Below are positions 56,055 to 64,000 of a stretch of DNA of 64,000 nucleotides, piece after piece (position 1 is the stretch's first letter; each line of letters begins with the position of its first letter). The translations under genes and the position numbers were made by a program. This stretch comes from Salinigranum rubrum. GTDB lineage: Archaea > Halobacteriota > Halobacteria > Halobacteriales > Haloferacaceae. Under the pieces are notes generated by a model. It made no database searches. It saw only the letters and a program-made list of their open reading frames with translations, and was not told where the DNA came from. The DNA lies in contig NZ_CP026309.1 of assembly GCF_002906575.1 (NCBI RefSeq), positions 3,844,001 to 3,908,000 on the forward strand, read 5' to 3'.

Positions 56055-56081
56055 GATACCGACGTTCAGAGACGTTCGGTC

Positions 56082-56090
56082 GATATAAGA
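56082..56090 (-). promoter_or_regulatory. TATA box for the response-regulator gene
   Basis: Minus-strand CTTATATCG, centred about 31 bases before the GTG at 56054. It supports that GTG, rather than the upstream ATG at 56123, as the start. Confidence 0.45.
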
Positions 56091-56260
56091 GACGTGTGTG
56101 TCACCCGTGACTGGGTCCGTCACTCTCGACGTGAATCACCGGTTTCGGGCCGATACGCACCCGTGCCGACCGAAGGGACGTGCTCGTCGCGGAGTGGACG
56201 TGTTCGGCACGGTGTGGCGTGTCCGACGCGGAAGTCGTGGTAACGACCGTCGCGTCCCGC

Positions 56261-56884
56261 TCACCCCGAGACGAGCGACGAGAGCGCCTCACCGATCGCC
56301 GCTTCGTACTCGTCGAGGTCGTATCCGAGCCGTGAGAGCCACACCTCCTGGTACGACGGATGCAGGAGAGGGAGCACGCTGACGTCGTACGCCGACAGCC
56401 GAACCGGGTCGAGCACGCGGTCGAGAAAGCTTTCGACGACCCTCCCGTCGAGCGCGAGCACCGTCGTCGTCGCGTGCTTGCCCGTCGTGACGACGACGCT
56501 GGGGTCGACCTGCTGGAGTTCGCGTTCGAGGTGGCTCCGGCAGTTCGACCGCTCCTCGGCGGTGGGTTCTCGGTTCGTTCCCCCCTCCTCGGGGAAGCAC
56601 TTCACCGCGTTCGTGTAGTATGGGTCGTACCCTAGTCGGGCGAACAGCCCTCTGATGCGACGGCCCGAGTGTCGCGTGGTGTAGGCCATGCCGGTGTGGT
56701 TGCCGCCCTGCCACCGGTCGGCGGAGGGGTCGCCCGCGCCCGGTGCCTCGCCCACCACGACGACGTCGGCGTCGGTCGGGCCGGTGCCCCACGAGATTTC
56801 GGTCCGCGAGTCGACGAGCGCCGGACAGCGTCGGCAGTCGGGGTCGAGGACGTTCCGACTCGACGGGAAGTGCGAGTCGGCCAC
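56261..56884 (-). CDS. Family 4-like uracil-DNA glycosylase
   Basis: 207 residues. The cluster ligands C17, C20, C96 and C115 match the 4Fe-4S pattern of family 4 enzymes (CRRC, then KCFPEEGGTNREPTAEERSNC). The active-site motif VVVVGEAPGAGD and the second motif LLHPSYQ are both present. It removes uracil from DNA during base-excision repair, an important function at high temperature and under UV. Starts with GTG at 56884. Confidence 0.9.
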   Translation of the reverse strand: MADSHFPSSRNVLDPDCRRCPALVDSRTEISWGTGPTDADVVVVGEAPGAGDPSADRWQGGNHTGMAYTTRHSGRRIRGLFARLGYDPYYTNAVKCFPEEGGTNREPTAEERSNCRSHLERELQQVDPSVVVTTGKHATTTVLALDGRVVESFLDRVLDPVRLSAYDVSVLPLLHPSYQEVWLSRLGYDLDEYEAAIGEALSSLVSG

Positions 56885-56891
56885 GGCGGCG

Positions 56892-57122
56892 TTACTCCGT
56901 CAGCGGCAGCGCGATGCCGAAGACGAACGGCACCAGGAGTAAGAGCACGATGCCGAGCGCCTCCAGGTCGAAGAAGAGGGTGTGTTCCCACGCGGGGAGC
57001 GGGCCGAACAGCGCCGAGCCGACGACCTCGCCGAGCACGCCGAGCGCGAACAGCGTCGCGCCGAGGAGCATCCCGCGTTTCGTCGTCCGTGGGTAGTCGA
57101 TGTCTCCGTAACGTCCAGGCAT
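56892..57122 (-). CDS. Small membrane protein
   Basis: 76 residues with two helices: MLLGATLFALGVLGEVVGSALFG and LEALGIVLLLLVPFVFGIAL. The loop PAWEHTLFF is short. Seven bases upstream of the udg gene on the same strand, so possibly co-transcribed. Not recognised. Confidence 0.55.
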   Translation of the reverse strand: MPGRYGDIDYPRTTKRGMLLGATLFALGVLGEVVGSALFGPLPAWEHTLFFDLEALGIVLLLLVPFVFGIALPLTE

Positions 57123-57227
57123 ACTCGATACGTCCTGTATCGACCGTCATAACCTTTCTCGTCCGTTCGCAGTCGTGATAGTCGGTGCCGAACGTTTATT
57201 CTCCCCTCTCGCATCGGACCACGCCAG

Positions 57228-58810
57228 ATGCTCGGCCGAGTGAACTACAGCGGCCTCGTCGTCGCCGGCGTCGGGTTCTTCCTCACGCGCTTCACCGTGA
57301 CGCTCGCGGTGTACGACGACCCCGTCCAGTTCTACCTGGCGGGCGTCGTCCCGCTCGCGCTCGGACTCGGGTTGGCCGCGTTCGGCGTGGCGCTCACCGT
57401 CGCCGACGTCGAGCCGTCGCTGGTCCGGACGACGGCCCGCTGGTGTGTCGTCGGGGCCGGCGCGATGTTCGTCCTCGTCGTGCTCACGCTCTTGGGGTCG
57501 ACGGGGGGCGACGTCGACCTCGCGTCGGCGGGGTCGCAAACCTACTTCGCGAACTTCCTCATCGGCGGGAGCGTCGGCGGCACGTTCACCGGCCTCTACG
57601 CCGCGCGAACACACGGACACCGCGACGAACTCGTCCGCCAGACGAACCGGCTCGAACTGCTGAATCGGCTCCTCCGACACGAGGTGCTCAACGCCGTAGC
57701 CGTCATCCGGGGGTACGCGACGCTCCAGGGGGACGACCACCCGACCGCCGGAGCGGTGATCGAGCGGCGCTCCGACGCCATCGAACGCACCATCAGGGAG
57801 GTGAAGTACCTCACCCGGACCGAGACGCGGGGTCGGGCGGCGGACGGGTCGGTCGCGCTCGAACCGTGTCTGACGGCGAGCGTCGACGGGGTCCGAACGC
57901 GACATCCGCACGCCGATATCTCGGTCACGGCGGACGACGAGGCGCTCGCCGCGCGCGTCCGTGCGGGCGACCGACTGCAACACGTCTTCGACAACCTCGT
58001 CGAGAACGCCGTCGTCCACACGTCGCGGGAGGCACCGACCGTCGAGGTGTCCGTCTCCGTGACGGGCACGGCCGTCCGCGTGAGCGTCGCGGACGACGGT
58101 CCCGGCCTCCCCGAACGCCAGCGAGAACTCGTCGAGACCGGCGATATCGGCGAGTTCGACGACCCCCGCTCGGGGTTCGGCCTGACCGTCTCGCGCTTTC
58201 TCGTCGAGAGCTACGGCGGGACCATGGGGGTCGACGTCGATAGAGAGGGAACGACGATCACGGTCGTGTTGCGCCGTGTCGACGTCGACGAGACTGGACT
58301 GGGCGCGCTCCAGGCCGACGCGGGCGTCCGACCGGCAATCCCACATCTGGTCGTCACGCTCGTCGCCGCGCTCGTCGCGGGCGGGCTCTACGGAGTCGCG
58401 GCGGAACTCCTCGGGGGTCGGTCGCCGCAATCGGCGTGTTCTACGGCATCACCGACCCGGTCGTGGGGTGGTACACCCACCAGTTCCACAGCGTCGTGTT
58501 CGCGTTCGGGTTCGCCGGCCTCGTCTCGGTGCTCCCGGCGCGCGTTCGCAACCACGTCCCGACGTACGCCGCGGTCGGTGTCGCGTGGGGCGTGGTCATC
58601 TGGCTGGTCGCCGCGGGCGTCGTCGCGCCCGTCTGGCTCCGCCTCATCGGCGTCCCGGCACCCGTCCCGAACCTCTCCGTCACGACTCTCGCGACACACC
58701 TCGTCTGGGGCGCGTCGCTCGGCGTGTGCACCGCGTGGGGCTACGCGAACCTCACGTCCCGGCTGGCCCGACTCGGTCGGTGGGCGTCCGACCTCCCGGG
58801 ACGGGCGTAG
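57228..58810 (+). CDS. Histidine kinase flanked by N- and C-terminal membrane domains (frameshifted)
   Basis: About 527 residues once a G is added to the five-G run at 58413-58417. Four N-terminal helices (8-125) precede a HisKA with His151 in LLRHEVLNAVAVIRGY. The HATPase holds VFDNLVENAVVH, VADDGPGLP and GFGLTVSRFLVESYGG. After it, from about residue 360, a second membrane region with four helices begins AIPHLVVTLVAALVAGG, continues FYGITDPVVGWYTHQFHSVVF, and ends near LASLTSRL. A kinase core placed between two membrane domains is rare. A TTTATT box is suitably spaced upstream. Confidence 0.75.
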
Positions 58811-58812
58811 GT

Positions 58813-59679
58813 CTACAGCACGCTCGCGACGACGGGGGCGGCGCTGACCGCGCTCACGTCGCGTTCGAGCGTGTCGGTCCCGTACACTCGCTCGACGCCG
58901 GCCGCTTCGAGTTTCGTCCGGGCGGCGCGCGCCAAGAGCGGGTGGACGCAGGCGGTGAAGATGCGCTCGGCGTCGCGTTCGCGGAGGACGGCGACGGACT
59001 CGGCCATCGTCGACCCCGTCGCGATGATGTCGTCGGTGATGACGACGTCCCTCCCTTCGACGGGGGCGTCGGACGGTTCGACGCTCACTTCGGTGCCCGA
59101 GTGTCGCGTCTTCTCGAAGTAGTCGGTGTCGCCCTCGCCGTACGCGTCGCGGACAGTGCGTGCGATGTCGACTGCGCCCTCGTCGGGCGAGAGGAAGAGC
59201 GGCTCTCTCAGTCGTGTTTCGAGCCCAGCGAGGGGCACCGCGAGCCTGCCGGCGGCGTCGACGACGTCGACGGGCACGTCGAAGAACTCCCGAACCGCGG
59301 CTTCGTGCGGCGTGACGAGGACGACCCGGTCGGTGCCGGTCGAGACCGCCCGCGCCATCGCGCGCGCAGAGACGGGGTCACCCGACTCGAACGCCCGGTC
59401 CTGCCGTGCGTACCCCATGTAGGGGACGACGGTCACGACCTCTCCGACCCCCGCCTCGCGGAGGGCGTCCTGAAGCTGGAGCAGTTCGACGTAGGCGTCG
59501 TTCGAGGGTGTCGCGGCGACGACCACCGCGCGCTCGGGCGCGTCCGCGCCGGCCGCGGGGACGGCCGCGAACGTCTCCCCGTCGGGGAACCGGTCGAACT
59601 CGGGGATAGCGAGGGTGTCGTCACACTCCCCCGCGAGCGACGACGCCAGCGCCTGCGACCCCGAACCTGGCACTATCAT
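58813..59679 (-). CDS. prs: Ribose-phosphate pyrophosphokinase
   Basis: 288 residues. Makes PRPP from ribose-5-phosphate and ATP for purine, pyrimidine and histidine synthesis. YMGYARQDRAFESGDPVSARAMA carries the ATP flag region. VVITDDIIATGSTMAESV is the PRPP-binding loop. The archaeal length is shorter than in bacteria, as usual. Convergent with the histidine kinase gene, with only two bases between stops. Confidence 0.94.
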   Translation of the reverse strand: MIVPGSGSQALASSLAGECDDTLAIPEFDRFPDGETFAAVPAAGADAPERAVVVAATPSNDAYVELLQLQDALREAGVGEVVTVVPYMGYARQDRAFESGDPVSARAMARAVSTGTDRVVLVTPHEAAVREFFDVPVDVVDAAGRLAVPLAGLETRLREPLFLSPDEGAVDIARTVRDAYGEGDTDYFEKTRHSGTEVSVEPSDAPVEGRDVVITDDIIATGSTMAESVAVLRERDAERIFTACVHPLLARAARTKLEAAGVERVYGTDTLERDVSAVSAAPVVASVL

Positions 59680-59700
59680 ACCCGACGGTCACTCCGCGGT

Positions 59701-59711
59701 GGGTTAAACCC
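59701..59711 (-). promoter_or_regulatory. Palindromic TATA region for prs
   Basis: GGGTTAAACCC, centred about 27 bases before the prs start. The TTTAACC of the minus strand is a plausible TATA; the symmetry may be accidental. Confidence 0.3.
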
Positions 59712-59936
59712 GTTTTCGTCTCCCCGCCTGGACAGCGTCGCTCGGACGCACTGTGGGTCCGGGGCGTCGGAGTCGACGAGGCACGTCACCCGTCGACACG
59801 CGGTCACGGCTCGTACGGACCGTGACACTGGTGCTCGCCACCGGTTGCGTGTCGCTGACGAAGCGAGTCGCCCGGGCTTCGTGGGGTCGCTACACGCAGC
59901 CAATCCCTCCGTCGCCGTGGCGCAGCGGTGTCCGCA

Positions 59937-60755
59937 TCAGGGAATCGCGACGCCGCCGACGTCCCGAAGGCCGAGCGTCTGCGTCCGAAGCCCGTCGCCC
60001 GCGTCGACGAGGAACGTCCCCTCGTCGGTGACGGCGCAGACGACGTCCTCGCCGTACGCGAACTCGACGAACGCCTCGTCGTCGGCGAGGTCGTCGGCGC
60101 GGTCGACGGCGCGCCACGTCCCCCCGTCCGTCTCGGTTCGCCGTCTGATGCCCGCCGCCCCCACGGCGTGGGCGCGCCCGTCGGGTGCCGCGTCGACGAC
60201 GTCCCACTCCCCGTCTTCGATCTCCATCCAGCCGTTCCCGAGGTAGAACAGCCCCGACCCGGTCGCCGCGAACGGTCCGGCCGCGGCGACGTCCCGGACG
60301 TCGTCGAGTCCCGCGTGCCGGAGGTCCCTATCGGTGACGCGAAAGACGCCCTCCTCGGCCGCGACGAGTCGCCCGTCGACCGCCCGCGGCCCGTCGACGC
60401 CGCCGACGGTCCGCCACCCATTCCCGGCGTCGAACGCGAGTCTGCCGATGGAACCGTCCTCCCCGACGGCGACGACTTCGTCTTCGGTGAGACCGACCGC
60501 CATCGCGGGACCGAACCCCAGCGCCTCGTATCCCGGCGCGAGCAGGACGTCCTCGTCGGTTGCGACGACGATTCTCCCGCCCCGTCCGGCGACGTCGCGG
60601 GCGGTACAGTGGTGGTCGACGCGGAAGCCACCGACCCGGTCGCCCGAGACGTCGACCACGACGCAGCCGACGCCCGCAGCGACGAACACCTCGGTCTTGC
60701 CGGCCTTCGACGAGAAGACGCGCTTTTCCTCGATGGAGAGGTCGTCGTCGGTCAT
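59937..60755 (-). CDS. Beta-propeller protein of the HVO_0234 type
   Basis: 272 residues. Repeating VFVAAGVGCVVVDVSGDRVGG, IVVATDEDVLLAPG and VCAVTDEGTFLVDAGDG units form WD-like blades without WD dipeptides. MTDDDLSIEEKRVFSSKAGKTEVFVAA begins the protein. The family name is recalled from annotation of haloarchaeal genomes, where it often lies close to prs. No enzyme motif. Likely scaffolding. Confidence 0.7.
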   Translation of the reverse strand: MTDDDLSIEEKRVFSSKAGKTEVFVAAGVGCVVVDVSGDRVGGFRVDHHCTARDVAGRGGRIVVATDEDVLLAPGYEALGFGPAMAVGLTEDEVVAVGEDGSIGRLAFDAGNGWRTVGGVDGPRAVDGRLVAAEEGVFRVTDRDLRHAGLDDVRDVAAAGPFAATGSGLFYLGNGWMEIEDGEWDVVDAAPDGRAHAVGAAGIRRRTETDGGTWRAVDRADDLADDEAFVEFAYGEDVVCAVTDEGTFLVDAGDGLRTQTLGLRDVGGVAIP

Positions 60756-61140
60756 AGCTCTACGTGGCAGTCGCTTGTCGGGGGTCAAAGCGCTTCCGCC
60801 CGTCTCTTCGGTGAATCGTCGTCGAGTCGCGTGGCGAGGACAGCGGATGCGTATCGGTGGGAGCGGTGTCCGAGAGAGCGTCGAGAGGAGCAACGACGAG
60901 CGGTGACCGCACGACACACGGGCGCGGTGGACCGCAGCCTCGTCCCTCCCCACCCGGATACTCGTGCGAGGGATGAGCGAGTGAGCGAAGCGAATCGGCT
61001 GGGGAGGCTGTGGCCTCACCCTCCTGGCGTTCGCGCGGTTCTCGTGCTGTCGGCTCTACCCGTATCGCTCGTGCACATCTCCGTTCGATAGTCCGTCACC
61101 TGACCTCGCCAGAGCGGAAAGCCCACGACTGAACACGGTA
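60756..61140. repeat. Spacer with dispersed repeat copy 3
   Basis: No gene is supported. 60911-60960 resembles 32951-33000 in sequence and in flanking low-complexity words (GAGCGAGTGAGCGAAGCG). The same reverse-frame EAAVHRARV reading appears. Adjacent is GAGGCTGTGGCCTC, a short symmetrical element at 61006-61019. Confidence 0.5.
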
Positions 61141-61635
61141 TCACAGGAACTCCCTGACCTCCGAGTACCACATGTCGTGGTAGTCGATTTCGCCCAACGC
61201 CTCGGCGATGTCGACCGCCAGCGAGTGCCAGCAGCGCTCGGTGGGGTCGGACTGGTCGAGGTTGTACTCGGCGTCCTTGCAGGTGCACTGACCCTCCTCG
61301 ACGATGTACTCGTCGTCGTACCCCACCACCACGGTGAAGTCGCGGTAGCGTTTCACCCGGCCCTCGGAGACGGCCTCGATGGCTCGTTGCCCCCGCTTTC
61401 GGTGCGTCGAGACGATGGCGTCGACGATGGCCGGCGTGAGTCGTCCCGCGGCCGCGAGCGCCGCTCGCCAGTCCTCCGCCGGGTCGGCCGCCGCGTCGGG
61501 GGCAGGGTCGCGAGTAGAGTCGCGGTCCGCCCCGGTGGCGTCGCTCGCGTCGGACGACGACGGCGAGACGGACGCGCCGGCGGCGTCGCTTGCCTCGCTC
61601 TCGCCCTCGCTCTCGTCGTCGTCGACGCCAGTCAC
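61141..61635 (-). CDS. SWIM zinc-finger protein
   Basis: 164 residues from a GTG at 61635; a TTG nine codons upstream is possible. The SWIM motif CTCKDAEYNLDQSDPTERCWH gives C-x-C and C-x-H ligands. A Ser/Asp/Ala-rich N-terminal tail of about 60 residues precedes helical AGRLTPAIVDAIVSTHRKRGQRAIEAV. SWIM domains bind DNA or proteins, and in archaea occur with recombination proteins. No partner is obvious nearby. Confidence 0.8.
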   Translation of the reverse strand: MTGVDDDESEGESEASDAAGASVSPSSSDASDATGADRDSTRDPAPDAAADPAEDWRAALAAAGRLTPAIVDAIVSTHRKRGQRAIEAVSEGRVKRYRDFTVVVGYDDEYIVEEGQCTCKDAEYNLDQSDPTERCWHSLAVDIAEALGEIDYHDMWYSEVREFL

Positions 61636-61743
61636 GGCACGCGGTTTGCCCGATGCGGACAAAAGGTGTTCGGTCGTCCCGGTTCTCTCCCGCCGGGGGA
61701 ACAGAGCCGAAACCCTCTCTCCTTGCCCCGCGAAGCGCCGGGT

Positions 61744-62262
61744 ATGGAGTCACGCGGGCCCGTTCGGGGGCGGGGCGACGCTGACCTCGCAGTCGAGACG
61801 AGCGAGGACGACGAGACGGTCGAGTATCTCGCTGACGAGGACGTCGTTCGGTACGTCGCCGGATGGGTCGCACCCGACGCCTCCTCCCGCGGTCAGGACG
61901 GACCACGCGAGCGGGTCCCGCGATACGAGACGACCCCGCGTGAGCGGTGGGTCGAGACCCAGTGTCTCACCGCCGCGGCACGCGCGGCGGCGGAGCACGT
62001 GAGCGCCGAACTGGAACAGAGCGGCGAGACGATTTCCGGTGGCATGACCGCGGACGTCGAGGGCGTCGAGCGGGCGGCGGTCGTCGCGCGCGAGACGGTG
62101 CTGGACCGGTCTGGCAGGGTCGTCTCGGAGCCGTCGGCCGGGTTCTCGGCGCTCGTCGAGGAGACGCCCGCGACTGTGTCGGTGTGCTATCGACTCGGCG
62201 GTAGCGTGTACGAACGGCGGGTCCCGGTCTACGCGCGGTCGGACGTCGTCCGGTTGGAATGA
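61744..62262 (+). CDS. Uncharacterised protein
   Basis: 172 residues starting [20 protein letters not shown]. Charged, mostly helical ([25 protein letters not shown]), with a beta-rich C-terminal end [22 protein letters not shown]. No membrane segment or known motif. The ATG at 61744 is 48 bases into a clear spacer. Stands alone between divergent and unidirectional neighbours. Confidence 0.55.
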   Translation: MESRGPVRGRGDADLAVETSEDDETVEYLADEDVVRYVAGWVAPDASSRGQDGPRERVPRYETTPRERWVETQCLTAAARAAAEHVSAELEQSGETISGGMTADVEGVERAAVVARETVLDRSGRVVSEPSAGFSALVEETPATVSVCYRLGGSVYERRVPVYARSDVVRLE

Positions 62263-62350
62263 CAGGACCGACGCGACACCCCACTGGCGCACCGGCGGGC
62301 GGTCGCAGGCGTACCAGAACCGATTTGGCCGACGCTCGGGGAGAGGTGAT

Positions 62351-63472
62351 ATGCTCGTCAGTGAAGGCGGCGCCGAGATAGAGGTGCCCGAGGCCCGCGA
62401 CGGAGCGAGCGACGGCAGCGGCGACGGCGTCTTCTTCAACCCGACGCAGGAACTCAACCGCGACGTCACCGTCGCGGTCCTCCGCGCGTACCGAGACCGT
62501 GACCCGCGCGCGTCGTCGTACCTCGACGCGATGGCGGCCTCGGGCATCAGGGGCGTCCGCGCGGGCCTCGACGGCTACGACGTGACCTGCGCGGACGTGG
62601 ACAGCGAGGCGGTCGACCTCGCGCGGGAGAACCTCGCGCGCAACGACGTCGCGGGCGAGGCGGTCCACCGGGACGTCAACGCCCTCCTCCACGACGAGGG
62701 GCCGTTCGACGTCGTCGACGTCGACCCGTTCGGGACGCCCATACCCTTCGTCGACAGCGCCTTCGCCAACACCCGCGACCTCGTCTGCGTGACGGCGACG
62801 GACACCGCGCCGCTCTGTGGCGCGCACCTCAACTCGGGGGTGAGAAAGTACGCGACGGTGCCGCAGAACACCGAGTACCACGCCGAGATGGGCCTCCGGG
62901 TGCTCGTCTCGGCGCTCGTCCGAACCGCGGCCCGGTACGACACCGCCGCCGTGCCGATACTGTCGCACGTCACCCGCCACTACGCGCGGACGTACCTCGA
63001 ACTCGACCACCGCGCGACCAGCGCCGACGCCGCCGTCGACGAGTTGGGCTACGTCCACCACTGCGACGACTGCCTCCATCGGGTTTCGGAACGGGGCCTC
63101 GTCGCCCACCCTCCCGAGGAGTGCCCGCACTGCGGGGCCTCCCTTCGAACGGCCGGCCCCATCTGGCTGGGACCCGTCCGCGACGCCGAGTTCGCCCGCG
63201 CCGTGCGCGAGGAGGTCACGGACGACATGGGCGAGGCGAAGGCCGCGCGGTCGCTCCTGGAGACGCTGGAGCACGAGATCGAGGCCCCGACCCACTACGA
63301 CCAGCACAAACTCTGCAAGCGGTGGGGCGTCCCGGCACCGGGCATGGACGACTTCGTCGCGGCGCTCGAAGACGCCGGGTACGAGGCCGCTCGGGCGCAC
63401 TACCACGGTACCGCGCTCAAGACGAGCGCGACGGTCGCGGAGATGCGGACGGCGACCGAGGACCTGTTCTGA
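62351..63472 (+). CDS. trm1: tRNA (guanine(26)-N(2))-dimethyltransferase Trm1
   Basis: 373 residues. Archaeal Trm1 makes m2-2G at position 26. The SAM motif [15 protein letters not shown] and catalytic [11 protein letters not shown] are characteristic. Zinc ligands in CDDC...CPHC (around residues 236-265) form the C-terminal zinc site. [10 protein letters not shown] matches the TDxxxLCG block. Single copy; ATG follows GGTGAT. Confidence 0.94.
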   Translation: MLVSEGGAEIEVPEARDGASDGSGDGVFFNPTQELNRDVTVAVLRAYRDRDPRASSYLDAMAASGIRGVRAGLDGYDVTCADVDSEAVDLARENLARNDVAGEAVHRDVNALLHDEGPFDVVDVDPFGTPIPFVDSAFANTRDLVCVTATDTAPLCGAHLNSGVRKYATVPQNTEYHAEMGLRVLVSALVRTAARYDTAAVPILSHVTRHYARTYLELDHRATSADAAVDELGYVHHCDDCLHRVSERGLVAHPPEECPHCGASLRTAGPIWLGPVRDAEFARAVREEVTDDMGEAKAARSLLETLEHEIEAPTHYDQHKLCKRWGVPAPGMDDFVAALEDAGYEAARAHYHGTALKTSATVAEMRTATEDLF

Positions 63473-63519
63473 GTTCGCATCCCTCGTCTTCTTGTATCGG
63501 CAGGCTGAAACCTCCCGCG

Positions 63520-64000
63520 ATGGCCACACGTTCTTCGATGGGCACTGCCCGCACCGTCCTGAACACGGTTCGTGAGAAGGAGGTGACGTTCCTCGCCGCG
63601 AGCATCTCGTACTACATCCTCGTCTCGCTCGTCCCGCTGCTCGTGTTGGCGCTCGTCGCCGCCGTCCTCGTCGGGGGCGACCCGCTCCGAGCGCAGATCA
63701 TGGAACAGGTGAACGCCAGCCTGCCCGCCGGGGAAGCGCTCGTCGGACAGGCGCTCGCGGACCGAACCTCCCAGGGCGGTCTCGGCGTCGTGAGCCTGCT
63801 CCTGACCGTCTGGGGGCGCTGAAGGTGTTCCGCGGCCTCGACACGGCGTTCGGTCGGATCTACTCCGTCCCCGGGCGCGGCATCGTAGACCAGCTAAAGG
63901 ACGGCACCGCGGCGCTCGTCTCCATCGGCGTCGGCGTCGCCGGCGTCGTCATCCTCGGGAGTGTCATCGCCGTCGTCGGCTCGACGCTCGTCGCCCTCGC
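63520..64000 (+). CDS. YihY/BrkB family membrane protein, N-terminal part (frameshifted)
   Basis: MATRSSMGTARTVLNTVREKEVTFLAASISYYILVSLVPL begins the helical region. EKEVTFLAASISYY is a diagnostic amphipathic motif. The frame breaks at five G (63812-63816), then with a sixth continues WGALKVFRGLDTAFGRIY, also diagnostic. The window cuts it near residue 161 of roughly 280. ATGs at 63520 and 63538 are both possible. Function unknown; no nuclease role shown despite old naming. Confidence 0.8.

Noticed and set aside
47-63816. Programmed frameshifting at the five-base G/C runs
   Set aside because: The sites lie in unrelated genes with no shared downstream structure, and a loss of one base is always required, as expected from homopolymer undercalls.

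Overview
The window is a GC-rich stretch of chromosome from a haloarchaeon (class Halobacteria). The evidence is a transcription factor B, archaeosine tRNA synthesis (tgtA, arcS), TrmY and archaeal Trm1, acidic proteins throughout, lipobox proteins with twin-arginine-like leaders, and TATA-type promoters 25-35 bases upstream of apparently leaderless start codons. No virus, plasmid, insertion sequence or CRISPR array was seen. The closest sign of mobility is a duplicated 3' end of a tRNA-Pro gene.

Layout. 1-6.9 kb: an ABC-2 exporter, an SDR enzyme, a gamma-glutamyltransferase, an Ldh2-type dehydrogenase between two paralogous coiled-coil lipoproteins, and small unknown proteins. 7.1-13.4 kb: a five-gene peptide/nickel-type ABC importer on the minus strand (DppA-B-C-OppD-OppF) behind an inverted repeat. 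13.7-19.1 kb: trmY, tRNA-Pro(CGG), a 7TM-PAS histidine kinase, a protein with an internal duplication, and a universal stress protein. 19.3-23.4 kb: AzlCD amino-acid exporter, a MoaD/SAMP-like protein overlapped by an unknown protein ending in Gly-Gly, and an MFS carrier. 23.5-28.6 kb: hyuA-hyuB hydantoinase/oxoprolinase plus an MFS carrier, with a strong operator-like palindrome. 28.6-36.4 kb: the two archaeosine enzymes, HtpX protease, small membrane and zinc-ribbon proteins, a 6 x 19-bp tandem repeat, and a divergent short TFB. 36.4-42.1 kb: HTH-like protein, ParA-like ATPase, alpha/beta hydrolase, a decayed AEC transporter, HxlR regulator, enoyl-CoA hydratase, cupin, PRC-barrel protein and a Bat/HTH-10 regulator. 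42.4-47.1 kb: a complete four-gene sugar-type ABC importer. 47.2-64 kb: a GCS2-like ligase, AI-2E/PerM transporter, PPOX, HIT and CPBP proteins, a double winged-helix regulator beside a GalT-like protein, a response regulator, family-4 uracil-DNA glycosylase, a kinase core placed between two membrane domains, PRPP synthetase, a beta-propeller, a SWIM-finger protein, Trm1 and a truncated YihY/BrkB protein.

Themes. tRNA modification is well represented (TrmY, ArcS, TgtA, Trm1, tRNA-Pro). So are import and export of peptides, sugars and amino acids. A possible gamma-glutamyl theme links the GGT, the HyuAB/oxoprolinase-like pair and the GCS2-like protein, but only by inference.

Sequence quality. 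Ten single-base deletions break nine otherwise conserved genes. Nine of the ten lie in runs of five G or C where the protein reading requires six. This looks like homopolymer undercalling in the assembly rather than real gene loss. Frames were repaired mentally, and such genes are listed over their full span. The AEC transporter is different: it also has a large internal deletion and is probably a true pseudogene.
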